27,592 bases of DNA from NCBI GenBank assembly GCA_036897625.1, contig JAYMTA010000509.1:1-27592 (forward strand), in the 5' to 3' direction. Each line of letters opens with the position of its first letter. Position 1 is the stretch's first letter. The translations under genes were made by a program, and so were the position numbers. This document shows, in pieces, positions 1 to 14,334 of the stretch. The DNA comes from Pelargonium cotyledonis. Lineage: Eukaryota > Streptophyta > Magnoliopsida > Geraniales > Geraniaceae. Under the pieces are notes generated by a model. That model was not told the DNA's origin. It did no database searches and saw only the letters and a list, made by a program, of their open reading frames with translations.

Positions 1-157
1 ATGATTCAGGATCAGAAATGATGAGGACCATCTTTGTTAACACTAAGATCAGAGGAAGTGAAAATTATTGCAGCAGAATCAGCATCGCCGACGTGCTTGA
101 ACTCCTGCAACTCCAACAAAGATTCACTAGATCTAAACTTTAAGAAGTTGAGAGGTC

Positions 158-203
<46 letters not shown>

Positions 204-555
204 ACAAAATGAGACTTGGGATAGAGAGGTTCTGAAAAAGATGAATTTGAGAGGTCTAATGAGAGAGAGAAAAAACAAAATGAAATTTGAGATCTGAGAA
301 TAAGATTGAGGAATTGAGAAGCAAATGAGGAATAAGTTAGTATATATAGGCCTAGGGTTAGTTTAGGGTTTTGAGTGGGTGGGCGGGTTCACCCGCGATT
401 TGGACTTCTTCAAACCGTGGGCCGCCCATGGACCTAGCGGATTAGGCTAATTCTGGCCGCCCCTTCATGTTGGTTGAGCGGTGTGGGCTAACTATGGGCG
501 GGTTACGATTTTTTTGGACGGATTGGCCCGCATATTTGCACAACCTAGAATTCAT
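1..555 (-). mobile_element. Possible 5' end of a hAT-like DNA transposon
   Basis: Between about 370 and 545 there are GC-rich motifs in both orientations (GGGCGGGTTCACCCGC, CCGTGGGCCGCCC, GGGCGGGTTACG, GGATTGGCCCGC). The stretch ends in TTTGCACAACCTAG, in otherwise AT-rich DNA. On the minus strand this reads GGTTGTGCAAATATGCGGGCC followed by ACCCGCCC repeats and then a CCCTAAAC/TATATATA leader, like the subterminal region of Ac-type elements. The open frame from about 150 to 12 (minus) has no ATG I trust and no recognised domain. The element would continue off the left edge. Termini are not proven. Confidence 0.35.
160..203 (+). repeat. (GT)n(GA)n microsatellite
   Basis: An uninterrupted GT run of about 35 bp is followed by GA repeats. 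A second GA-rich unit with similar flanks (GAGAGAGAAAAAACAAAATGAAATTTGAG) at about 261-290 suggests a local duplication. Confidence 0.95.
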
Positions 556-1939
556 AACCTCTCATAGCTAAAGTAGGGCATTACTATTTCTAGACCGATA
601 CATTTTTGTCATTTTTGAATTTTACTGGTATATAATGGAGTTGTAGGAGACCAATATGAGTCCGCATTCACAATGGTTGTGCTTTGGCTTCGCCATTAAC
701 TTGAAAATTGGCAAATCGGCAAGAATATATATTTCTAGCCCTACTATCATGTGCTAATTTTGATATCCTTCATTCGCAAAGTGAGTGACATGTTTTTCTT
801 AAAAAAATTTGTTCCAAAATGAGTCTCATTTTTTTTTTAGAAAAATAATTATGCATGAATTGTCAATAATACTTTTTTGACAAATTAGTTAGTGTAATTG
901 ATCTCTACCATTTTCTTAGAGATGACTAGAGTTTTTGTTTGGTTACAGTTGCTTTTGAATCTCATAATAGCGCCAGTCTCTTAAGTTTTCATACAACAAA
1001 TTGTGAATTTTTTCTCTTAGATATCGAATATTGCTTTGATAAAAAGTTAATGGTTGTTAAGGTTTCCAGAGTGATAGCGACTAAAATTCGCGGTAGGTTT
1101 TTATTGGTACATGTGCAGGACAACATGAGACAATTGCAAGGAGGGAGAATGTGGATTGGAAGACGGTGGTTGGGTCAAATCCATAGGATCATCTTTCAAG
1201 TTTTTTATCGAAACAGATGGCAGACCCGATAGTGTCGATGTGGGATTGTCAATGCATTCCACGTGATCACGTTAAACTTCATGTGCAATCGTCGTCAGTT
1301 GTTCGTGTTCTTTAGACTCAGGAGAAGAATTTCGGTGCTTTCGATTTGTTTATTCATAATGTTTTTGTAATTATGACTCAATTTGATAGTATCACTTTTT
1401 TTTGTTACGGGTTGGTTTGTGAACCCAGTGGCCCACAAGCTCAAATCATTTTAAGACAATGAAGATGATGTTGAGCTCCAATCAAAACACCTAGGAGCTC
1501 AGTAAAACTTTCCCTGTGACCCAACGATGCCACCGACAACCTCTCAAACAATTTCAGTACTTCAAGTTGCACATGCAACAATACTAACCAAATAATACAC
1601 CCAAGTCACAAATTACTTTTGAGTTCATTTTAGCTACTTTCAGTTAAAAACAAATAAAGCCTTTCAATTGTTGTAATTTGAGATCCAGCTGGTCAGAGCC
1701 AGCCATTTTCGTCCTCCCTGACCTGACTACCAAGCACAGTGTTATCCCACGTTGAAAAATTTCAAAATAAATTGACTAAATATAATATTAACAATGTTGA
1801 TTTTTTTAATAGTGGAAACCTATGTCATTATATTATAGCTCACCATGATATTTAACATGATATTAAATCTAGTTTATGTTGTTGCTGCCTCCTGTGATAA
1901 GTGAAACCCTACTAAAAAGTTCAACCTTTTAGTACAAAA
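556..1939. other. AT-rich region without a supported gene
   Basis: The longest open frame (939-1232, plus) starts on a non-ATG codon and shows no domain I recognise. No terminal repeats, RNA gene or clear promoter is visible. The stretch may contain unrecognised old repeats. Confidence 0.5.
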
Positions 1940-2618
1940 CTAGGTTAGATCTCGTGCGTTGTACGGGTAAAAATTATAAATATGATTATTATTATTTTGT
2001 AAAATTGATCATTTTATATGTACAAATATTACCATACTCAACTGTGCGTTGCACGACATCAAAATTAATTGTCTTACATATGTATTACAAATAAAATATA
2101 TGTAAAACAGTAAGTTTACACATACACATACACACAATAATCCACCAACAAAAAAAATATGAATCAAACCAAGAAAAAAATTTGAATTATATGAATCAAA
2201 CTAACAAAAAAAATTTGAATTAATTTGAATCAAACTAACAAAAAAAAATATATTACAAAAAAGATTGTATCATACCTTATTTTGATCAGCAAAAATACTA
2301 CCTAATAATTAGTTGTATACAAAATAGTAATGCATAAACTTATATTTATAACTATCAAATTTTAGGTCTTACTTATCATTTTTAAGCTTTTCAAATTATT
2401 TGATTTCTTCAATATCAAGTTTCTCATAACTAATTAGTAATTACTTTATTGTATTGCAATTTTGAATTTCCTTATATTTTTTGCATTTTTATACTGACTG
2501 GGGTTGATTTATAATTGAAAAAATTTTTGTGTCAAAACTAAAATATTGATGACGTGGCACTCTAATATGCATTATAAACCCTCTTTTTTGTTCCGCTTTA
2601 ATAGTATGTATCTATAGA
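1940..2618 (-). mobile_element. Candidate non-autonomous Helitron (679 bp)
   Basis: Read on the minus strand it begins TCTATAGATACATACTATTAAAG after an A and ends with a GC-rich hairpin (CCCGTACAACGCACGAG, near-perfect stem, 3-nt loop), seven bases, then CTAG followed by T. A 5' TC, a 3' hairpin about 10 bp before CTRR, and insertion between A and T with no target duplication are the defining Helitron marks. A second GTGCGTTGCAC hairpin lies at about 2044-2054. No Rep/helicase frame is present. Imperfect 32-34 bp tandem units lie inside at 2161-2251. Confidence 0.6.
2161..2251 (+). repeat. Tandem repeat (about 33-bp unit) inside the Helitron candidate
   Basis: Three units start GAATCAAACYAAS at 2161, 2193 and 2227. 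The first two end in AAATTTGAATTAT or AAATTTGAATTAATTT, and the third is partial. Confidence 0.85.
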
Positions 2619-2701
2619 TGAGCAAATTTATCAAATCAAATCTGACATATCCGTAATTTTGCAAGAAAAATTATTTGCCTCAAATATTGTATATTTTTTT
2701 C

Positions 2702-2939
2702 TGTACAAAATGACGTGACAATCTATGTTACGCCTAGATATTTCATATTTTTGTGATATAAAATTAAGTTTAAATAATAAAATCCCGACATATATGATAT
2801 CACTATCTTTACATGAATTTTTAACACGGAACGTTCAATTTATAAATTATGATATACACGTAGCATATAGGATTCGACTAATTCATCAATGAGATAACTG
2901 ATGTGTCATCTGTCATTGTTTTAAACGTCATTTTGTACA
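2702..2939. mobile_element. Candidate MITE-like element with perfect 15-bp terminal inverted repeats
   Basis: TGTACAAAATGACGT at 2702-2716 is the exact reverse complement of 2925-2939, enclosing an AT-rich 238-bp stretch with no coding capacity. No matching target-site duplication is seen at the edges, so the true ends or family are unsure. It could also be a chance or regulatory inverted repeat, as each arm holds a TGACGT motif. Confidence 0.4.
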
Positions 2940-2975
2940 AATTCTGGAACATATCATTGCTCAATAAGGTTTCAT

Positions 2976-3005
2976 TTACTCCTCAACGTACAGGGGCACA
3001 ATCGT
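2976..3005 (+). repeat. Direct repeat unit 1 upstream of ARF
   Basis: 30-bp unit containing GTACAGGGGCACAATCGT, nearly identical to 3067-3096. Confidence 0.85.
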
Positions 3006-3066
3006 CCCAGTTTCAGATTCAAAATGCAGGCTATAAACAGAGAACCTAACCAAACAAATATCGAAA

Positions 3067-3096
3067 TTACTCCTCACAGTACAGGGGCACAATCGT
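3067..3096 (+). repeat. Direct repeat unit 2 upstream of ARF
   Basis: Second copy of the 30-bp unit, 91 bp downstream of the first and about 110 bp above the CT-rich ARF leader. Confidence 0.85.
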
Positions 3097-3149
3097 TATT
3101 AAAATGAACTACGGTGCCATTTACATATTCTGGAATGCCTCCTTTTAAT

Positions 3150-5533
<2,384 letters not shown>

Positions 5534-6362
5534 TGAGGAGGCCACTGAGTAGTCGGTTTGTGGACTGGCTATTCTGGATGCAGGGCGAACGTTATCTAGT
5601 TTCTTCTCCTTTTTTACCCCCATACATTTCTCTTGGGACTACTGGATTGTGATTCAGTCTTCTTTATGGGAGATCATCTTTGTTTTTATTCATTTAGGAC
5701 TTTAAATTGTAATCGATATGGTGGATGTATACTTTTTTTAGCCAACTTGGCCTTTACTGTTTGAATTTTCTATACTCATTTTGTTCTTTACATCTAATTT
5801 AACCTATTATGATGGTACACAATTCCTAAACTCTATCAAATGATTATGAGTGAAATTACTAAACTTGACAAAAATCCCAGATTTCTTGTTGCCTTGGCTA
5901 TATATATATATTGATGTATAGATTTCACATCCATATTTTTGGAAAAGAATCGTACACATTGGATTAAGAATTAAGATAATCCAATCTATGCACAAATTTC
6001 CAGATTTTACTTCGTGCCATTTATTGCACTGAAACTAGCTATTTATGTCTGAATCAGGAAAAGTAGCAATGGCAATGATTCTAAGAACACCTTACATGAT
6101 GGAAATTTAGTTGCATCCATCTCTAATGATCCTTTTGCAACTATTGAACCTCAACCAAATCTATTAAGAAGCTGCCCACCTTACTTTTCTGTATGCGCAA
6201 ATTTTACAGTTCAGTTTGGAAATAAGAGCTAGTTCAAGAACCTACCCAGAATTTCATACTTGGAATGCTAATGATATGTTTTCCAGAACATGCAAACACT
6301 AAAAACTGTTACCTGGATATTTACAATGGGTGTATAGATTTTGGTCTAATATAATTTCAGTT
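5534..6362. other. Convergent intergenic region between ARF and VPS34 3' ends
   Basis: About 830 bp between the two stop codons. It should hold both 3'UTRs: the T-rich ARF tail to roughly 5790, and the VPS34 tail just above and below 6350 on the other strand. No further gene or recognised repeat is visible. The short open frames here lack family resemblance. Confidence 0.6.
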
Positions 6363-9300
6363 TCAACGCCAGTACTGAGCCCACCGATGAATAGTCTCAA
6401 CCATTTGAGGAAACAATGCGCTAACACTCTCATTGATCAAATCCTGGAAAAAATGAATGCAGGCTTCATCACCCAGATCCAGCCGGAACTTCTCCTGAAG
6501 CTGTAGCACCAGAAAAGAGTATTATCTCCATTCACAAGACAAAGAAACATGTTCCAAGCAGAAGAGTGAATACAAATATGAAGTTACCTTAAGAATTCCT
6601 TTTTCAGGATCAGCAGCTATGTCGGGAATGTTGGAGCCCGCCATTAGATGGAACAGGTTTAATATCAGGTTGCTAGACTTCCGGAGAATGTTGTATGCTT
6701 CACAACAATAAGATTTGAATCTTGTATAATACGGGCTGCACAAGAAAAAAGTGGAAGTAAACTACCATTTGCTTTCTTGTAGTTATTACTGTCCCAGCAT
6801 CAGGATTCCAAGTCACAAGCTAAATTACTGATTTTATCCACCAAACAGAACATAAACCGGAAAAGAATAAATAAAAAATACCTTTCGGCTCCACCCATAG
6901 CCTCAACCATTTCTTTGCAAAGCTTCATTGGTGGTGGAAATGGCTTAGGATCTCGACCAAGAATAAATCCAAAATCGACGTGGAAAAGAGCTCCATCATC
7001 CCTAAGTAGAAGGTTGTCTAGGTGTCTGCAGACAAGAAGATTAATTTCCTCAGAAATGATATTCATTTGACACACACTAAAGATCAGCAGTGAGCCAAAA
7101 ACCTGATGCTCTCAATCTATACAACTAAATGCAATAATAACCTGTCTCCAATGCCCAATATATATGTGATAACAGAGTAGCCAGCACAGCTTTTTATAAA
7201 TGTCTCAAGGCAACTGGCAGTAATCCCGAATGGTCCCTGCTCATCAGCATGAAACTTCTGCAAATAACTAATGATGCTGCGATGCTCGGAGAGAATCTGG
7301 AGATAACACAAACCCAATCCTCACTTAAAGATAGCAATAATCATATTCAAAATAAAATACTGCATGATTAATGGGCTAAATTTATAAAATAAAATAAAAT
7401 AAAAAAGGTAACCAGTGATACAGATAAAAACAGGTCGTTAAAGATATAGACACGGTACAAAAACTTCACAAGCAATGTCAACAAAATACTGAAGTTATTA
7501 ACTTTCTCAGCTTGGTGTGAAATTCAAATTAACAATTTAAAAGTAGCAACATGTTTGTCCATCTCATACTAACAGAAATATGAGCAATAAAGTCAAAACA
7601 CATTTGTATTAACAAAACAAAAATATGTCGTCATAAATAATTTCTGTCCTCAGAAAATCACGAGATTATGCTTCAATAAGTTCTATCCTCCTAACATTAA
7701 TAATTTTAAGATCAAAGAGGGCAACAAAATTTTAAAGAAAATATTAAAATACATCGCAACTGCGTTTACTGTGCAACATGGAAACAGAGAAGAGTGTAAA
7801 AAATATGCCTGTGAGAAACGTGTCTTATAAGGATGTACCTGTGCCAGAGAACGGGATGGTATGAATTCTAGCATTCCTTCATCTTGTCCAGTTGCTAACA
7901 CTTTATATGGAGTTAGATGCAGATCAAGATTTTCCAATTTAAGCAACCGGTCCATAAGTGATACCATTTGAACAACCTAAGAGAACCACATGTCATCACA
8001 TTAGAATTTACTGATGTATCAAGCACACATGCATGCATTCCAATATTACAGCGCCACTGTCAAGGTGTGCAAAAGCAACATGAGAGAGAAAGAAAGGGAG
8101 AGAGAGCGGTAGTTTCAAGCAAAATTTATAATTTGTTGATGTAGCACCAATGAGCAAACTTTCAACCTTACCAATTGATCTTGTCGAAGATCATCTCCCT
8201 TCTTAAATATGATCTTGCAACTTCCACCATTGGCTGTTCGGAATGTAAGGCGCAAAGGATGCAGGGCACTTTTGAATATTGATGACTCTGATGGAATAAT
8301 CCCAGTGATAAGAAGTCCTGGAGCTAGTGGTGAACGTATTGGCTGGAAATACGAAGAAAAAAGTTAACCAGCTGTCAGAATTACAGAAGAAGACAAAACC
8401 ATGCTTGTCGAAGTATATATTATATATAAGAGGAACAATGGACAAGGAACTCAATATCAAAGATGTACCTCTTCAAAGTAGGTAAGTTCGCTGAGAAGAC
8501 CAGAGAGAAGCTGTCTAAGCTTTTCAATCTTTTTTTGTGTATTGCCTCGCACATTTCTAACATCTCTTGTTATAGAACACAATTGAGCAGTCAATTCTGT
8601 CTGGCGCACCAAACTTTGCCACAATTTAAAACCATCTTCATCTCCATTAACACAATCAGTCGACTACCATAAAGTGGATGGAACAAAGTTAATATATTTG
8701 TTTTCTTCTACAAGGTAAATGAATGCTATTAATCAACATTTTCACCACATGAATCGGTTAGCTTACAACTTCCATGCTAGATATAGTAGAGCTATGATGC
8801 ACAAGTAATTTTCTACCACTTTTTTCTCCTTACTAAGGAACAAATGTTAAGGTTCTACAGCTTAATGTGCTTCACTTGTGGAGCATGATATTTCATGCAC
8901 ATCATCAAATAAGAAAGATGTTCCATCTACGCATATAGAGCATGTGGAACCTCCTCTACAACCAATTAAGTATGAAAATCTGAAAACTCACACCTTCATC
9001 ATTTTCTCTTCCAGGAGCTCATAGGTTGAATAAAAACGTTTGGCATATGCAGGATCATAAAGTTCCACAGCAACATACCAACGAAGAAAGCTAGCAAACT
9101 CAACATTGCGTAAAGCTGTAAAAAATTCAAGTGTACTCTTAGATGCCACCAATAAGTTAAAGTTGTAACACTTGAATGGAGTTTTTGTGCATTCAATTAT
9201 ATGGATGTTTGATGTAATGCCTACCACGCTGCACAAGGAACTGAGAAAGACGAGATTTGTCAGAACGCTCAAACCTAAGGGCCTGAACCAGTTGAAGCAA

Positions 9301-12300
9301 GTAACACTGTAGTTCTTCATCATCAGCTCTTTCAAGAACACTGACAGCATATGCACGCACCTGTACAAAGGGACTACAAAGTGTTATGTGTTACAAGTCA
9401 AGAAGAAAAACTGTACTAATCTACATCAATAAATAAATCATACTAGTATACTCAAAAGAGGCCCCAACACCCAAGAAGATCAATGGCTTTACCCATTTTT
9501 CGTCCAATATTATTTGACACTAATTTCTTCCATGATATCATATTCATCATTGAGAAAGTGGATGTCAAGATATTCTGCATCTTTCCCCAAGAATGTCTTC
9601 AACTTGTTCATTTATTTCTCTTAATCAAGGATATTACTCACCTAATAACCAAATAAATGATTTACATGTGGAGTAAAGTTGGGAGTGTAGTTGATTTTAG
9701 GGTTTTATAAAATTGAGAAGATCTAGGAGATATAGTAATTTCATGTACCATGATCCAAAAGTGTTAATTTGCACGTATCTGCTAGGAAAATGTGTATGCC
9801 AAATTGATGCACATTAGGCATTTATTTTGCTTATCACAAAAAGACTGATGAGGTAAAATAGTGGAAAACATGTATATGATGAAAAAGGATTATCGAAATT
9901 AAGATACCAGCTAAATAACAAATATTAGTAATTTGACATAAATATTACTTTTATCAAAGAATAATGTTGAAGTATACCACAATAGCAAGTGTGTGGAGTT
10001 TGAGAATACTTGATACACTAGTTAGGACCTCCACTTAAAAACTCAAGTTTTTAGGTGAGTTGGGCCTCTAATATGGTGCCAGAGTTGGTTCAGTCTTGGG
10101 ACTTGAGTGGAAAATTAGTGTTATCTCCCTGTGTAACACTTTTGATTCTGCACTATGTTTCTTGGACTACAGATTTTGAATATTATGAGAAGGGTACTGT
10201 TAGTAGCTATATAAAAAAACACATTCAAGAATGTGAGAGAAATAGGTTATCAGTTATCACTATAGCTACAGGCACACGATAAGTAAGAGACTTATCTAAA
10301 AATAACCTGCCTCTTCACTTTCAAATAAAGGAGATAGAAGCTCCAGTGCATCACTGACATCAATCATTTCCCACCTGCCCATCAACTCTATTGCTTGCCT
10401 TGCTTCCTGCAAATACACAAACACGAAGGTTTTCATCAGTGACCATAGTATTATTCACTAACAGTTGATAATATGTAATGGTAATTAGAGAGAGCGACCA
10501 ACTTAACACAAAGATGTAACATATCAAAATGCAATAATTATATATGATGATGGCAAAAGAAAGAGAGAAGCAATGCTTCAATCATTTGATCCACAAGTTT
10601 ATGTTTACTAGGAAGAAGAGGGAACAAGTTATTACCTGGAGATCACTCCATTCAACACATCGGAGAAACTTCGTGAGAGCCCTCTTCTCTGACAACAATG
10701 AGAAGCGGAATTTCCATAGGAGTTGTCTTTCGTCTCCACTCAAAGTCCTTGTTGGTGGAAATTTAAGTATTCTTTGTATTAACCTTAACAATAAAAACAA
10801 CTAAAAATTTTAACTCATGAAAACTCAATCAATGAAACACAATTATACAACCATATAGCAGAAGATTTAGCAACAAGTAACAAACTCAGTCCTTTAAAAA
10901 GGAAACAAAAGAAAGTAGAATATGATGATGATCTTATAAACTATGATATTGGCAAACAATAAGAAAACCAACCATTATATTTGATAAAGCTCAATATCAG
11001 ATATTCAATATGCAAATGACATATAAACCCAATCCATTCCTGGGGTTATGGAGTCAATGTGTATCAAGCAGCAGGTTCATCCCTCTATTTCTTTCTTGTG
11101 TTCTAACTGCTAATACTCCAAGCATGAGTGTGTATGTGCACGAGCACCTAGGGATTTACCAAGAAAAACATTTCTAAACACTAAAGTATCCATTCCTAAA
11201 GGATATGAAGGCCAAATCCCATGTTTTACATATTTTACAAATATTCCCTTTAATTATTAGAATGGGATCCTAAGACGAGTTTGTGTGCAGGTGCACGGGC
11301 GGCAGGCTTACACAAGTCTAGGGATTTACCAAGAAGAATGTTTCTGAACACTAAAATATCCGTTCCTAAAAGCCAAATCCCATGTTTTAAATATTTTTAC
11401 AAATATTCCCTTTAAATATTTTTTAGGATACACAAGTTTCAAAGTTAAGTAAAATCAGGTCTTGGGCAGGCAATGAGAGTTCAAATGGGATTATGATGGT
11501 GAAACTCGTTTCTGAAGGCCACTTGTGAAATTTAGACGAAATTATCTATCATGACCTCAATTGAATACTAGTAGAGCAGACAGGAGAATGTTTTTTATTA
11601 TTACTAATGTTTTAAAAGAGTTCCTAGATACATGCAAACTGATAATAATCTTTAACAGGACACTTGATTTCACCAGAAAAAGTAAAACTGATTGATATTC
11701 AAAAGCCAGACTAAATTTCTGTCAGAGCAACACAACTGAGAATGGACAGTTAAAGATGATCAGTCAAAGTGAAGGACCCATTTACCTAAATCTGTCAACC
11801 AACCTAACTAAGAGAAGACAAAATCTACATACTAGTTGTTTCACGTTCTCTACAATGATTGGGATTTTTTATCGGCAATATATATATATATATATAAAGT
11901 CTAAAGCAGTATGGACAAGCTCTATTTTGCCCTAATTTAGAGCCACAGAAGCATTAGCCAAAACTTTGAGATGTAATGAATCAGTGAATCACCATTCACA
12001 ACTGAAGCCCCAAAACTTAATCAAAGTGAATGCATCTATTCATGGTACTCGTACTCTTTCATCATATGTGAGTGCACTCAACATCCATGTCAAAATAAAA
12101 TTTGTGGAGAAATAAAATGGAAAAAGGAACCCTAAACTGCAGACTTTACCAAAATATAAATATAAATACATTGGAATCCAATATTAAAGACTTGCATACT
12201 TCCTCTCATTAGAACTTGGTTTAAGATCTCTATCAATGATGCCACGGGTTAGACTTCTGGCCAGCTTTAGTTGCTTGAGCTCGGATAGGTTTGGCCTACC

Positions 12301-14334
12301 CTCTTCTGGGTCCCACACAGTAACAAGTTCATTTGTTGAAGCTATATTAGGTGGTAACAAGAAATTTGCTCCAGACTCCTACATGTCAATTAAACAAAAC
12401 TTATGACAGTGTAAACATAATCTGAAAAGTAAAAAAGTTGCAATTACATAACTTAAATGACAACAGTACGTAGTGCTCACAATGCTCCTATTACAAAGTT
12501 TACAAGGCATATGTACACTTTCAACAAAAGTCAATGAATATATGACTCTGAGGACTCTAGACAAGCATTACCTGAAATACAACTCGATGGTCAAAACTAC
12601 AGAAATCAACAATAAGGTATATATGAGAACTTCCATTTTTACAGCTTTCGCGTTCCTTGATTTTATCCATTGCTTTAAATGCAAGGCGGTCCAGCCAATC
12701 AATACGTTGAATCTGACCCCTTTCATACTTATTCACAAGCTTTTCCAAACGCTCCAGCTCTCCACGCTCATGCCTAGGAACCTATGAGAAAAGATTCAGT
12801 TTATAAAGAAAATCTAAGCAATTGGCAATGAAACCAGAGAGGGCATAAACTTCAAAATATCAGATTGGATATCACTAGCAAAGGGTTAATGAGTAACCTT
12901 TCCAGGTGTAGCTGAAGGAAATGATCCATCTGCTTCTTTGCCTCGCCATAGCCTGAGCTTTTGCTTCCCTGTTTTGAGTTCCATTTTGCTGTTAAAGAGA
13001 AGAATTGTGGCCCCGCCAATCAATCCTTCATCCTTCCCGCATGAAACATCCCACACCTGAATTTCCAAGAAGTGTATAATATACTGAGCTCATAGGAATT
13101 GGCACAAAAATTATTAGATCAAATTCTAATCTGAACTAATAAAATATCATAGATGGGGCAACTCTATACAGCCAAAATAAAAAAAACCTTACTGCACATT
13201 TCCACAGCTTGATAAGTTCAGGTCCTAAGATATGATTGTTTCTAATATGCCTATATATGTACGTGTGCACCAACAGTTACGTGAAGGTACACATGAAAAT
13301 ATTGCAAGAAGAGAAACTGCTCACTCACAGTCAAAGCAAGTTGTGAGTGTGCAGTTAAGTCTCGATATTTAGTGCTCTGTGTTATCAGTTCGTTCCAACA
13401 ATATGATGGTCCTGTAGATTCCAACCTGGCAACAGAAAAGAAAATAGATTCAATATAATACAGCACAATCATAAAGATCTTGAGTAGTTGATACAAGTCC
13501 AAAATTCAAATTAACCCTTTCAAGACATAGATTTGAAATCGTATACAGCCTGCAGCCATCAAACACTCCTTGTTCAACTTCAGACTTCAGAGTACCTATA
13601 TAAATTAAAGGAACACCTTACACCTAGATGGGCACAAGTCTATTAACAACCTACGACCTCACATTCCCTACTCTAGTTCTCCACACAATAAGTAAATTAA
13701 TAATAACAAATATGATGAGCATTTGTTATCCATATCCTCGTAATGATGGCTGACTGAAAATAAAACAATTTTCAGTTAAGTGATGAGACCTTGTTCTCAT
13801 GGGAAGCCCAAAAGGAGCACCATCAATGAACAATGCACACTCCACATATAGCTCTGGTTTTATCTCCTCCAAGGTGGAAAAATCTTCTGCAAATTAATAA
13901 ATTGAAACCTGTTCAATCAAAAAGTATCTAAATCCCCAACCGAAAATGTTTTTCTCCAGAATTTACACAATTTGTAAGTCATAACTTCTGAATAGACAAA
14001 CAGATTGGTCCTCACTTCTTGCTAACTATGAATCTAAACAAAGCACCAAATCTTAAACTTGTATCCAGATACCTAATTTAACCAAACAGTGAAACTGCTC
14101 ATTCCAGAGTAATTCATATTCTCTACTTCGAATTGTGTAATGAAAAACTTTCTACAGATTCCGGAAATTTCTTTGAAATATAATCCAACAACAAATGATG
14201 TGGAAATCGGAGAAAAACGTACCTGAATCGGAGAACTTGTTGGAGGACAAATTTCCTTCCAATCTTTCGACTCGAAAGGTGAGTGGGAGATTGATGTCGC
14301 AGGACAAGAAGAAGCGAAACTCGTTTCCACTCAT
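6363..14334 (-). CDS. VPS34: Phosphatidylinositol 3-kinase VPS34, class III (814 aa, 17 coding exons)
   Basis: Makes PI3P from phosphatidylinositol for autophagy and endosomal sorting, in complex with VPS15 and ATG6. Exons from the 5' end: 14334-14223, 13886-13790, 13425-13329, 13056-12898, 12781-12572, 12378-12200, 10783-10636, 10406-10311, 9360-9225, 9115-8994, 8663-8469, 8342-8172, 7976-7839, 7296-7142, 7025-6882, 6735-6588 and 6500-6363. All joins keep frame and give 814 aa, the length I recall for Arabidopsis VPS34. Domains in order: C2 (about 20-180), PIK helical region (about 290-470), kinase (about 520-800). Visible are [11 protein letters not shown] (564-574), catalytic loop GIGDRHLDN with Asp671, DFG (689-691) and the conserved HRWAQYWR tail, so it looks active. 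The start [14 protein letters not shown] matches plant orthologues. One intron (9361-10310) needs a GC donor. Intron 6 is 1.4 kb. Confidence 0.97.
9965..10160 (+). mobile_element. Decayed short LTR-retroelement relic in VPS34 intron 8
   Basis: The stretch opens with TGTTGAAGTATACCACA and leads to AGTTGGGCCTCTAATATGGTGCCAGAG. This resembles the common plant LTR pattern TGTTGA...CCCACAT...AATATGGTATCAGAGC, in which the last part is an LTR edge followed by an initiator-Met-tRNA primer site. The LTR-like part runs to about 10073 and some internal sequence may follow. It is short and clearly broken, with no coding domain visible, and looks old. Family assignment (small Copia or TRIM-like) is a guess from the termini. 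Confidence 0.4.
11125..11424. repeat. Near-tandem duplication in VPS34 intron 6
   Basis: Two diverged copies of about 130-145 bp lie almost end to end, roughly 11125-11259 and 11277-11424. The best-matching cores are 11148-11251 and 11318-11413, sharing CTAGGGATTTACCAAGAA and CCAAATCCCATGTTTTA. Each copy has a private indel of about 10-20 bp. The divergence suggests an old local duplication. It does not affect exons. Confidence 0.85.

Noticed and set aside
12-278. 88-aa minus-strand frame with a His-Thr run
   Set aside because: Its first codon is not ATG, and the HTHTHT run is only the GT microsatellite read as protein. No domain is recognised.
939-1232. 97-aa plus-strand frame
   Set aside because: It starts on TTG and shows no family motif. 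Stops in flanking sequence and composition fit non-coding DNA.
10055-10282. 75-aa plus-strand frame inside VPS34 intron 8
   Set aside because: No ATG start I trust and no domain. It overlaps LTR-like relic sequence and intron.
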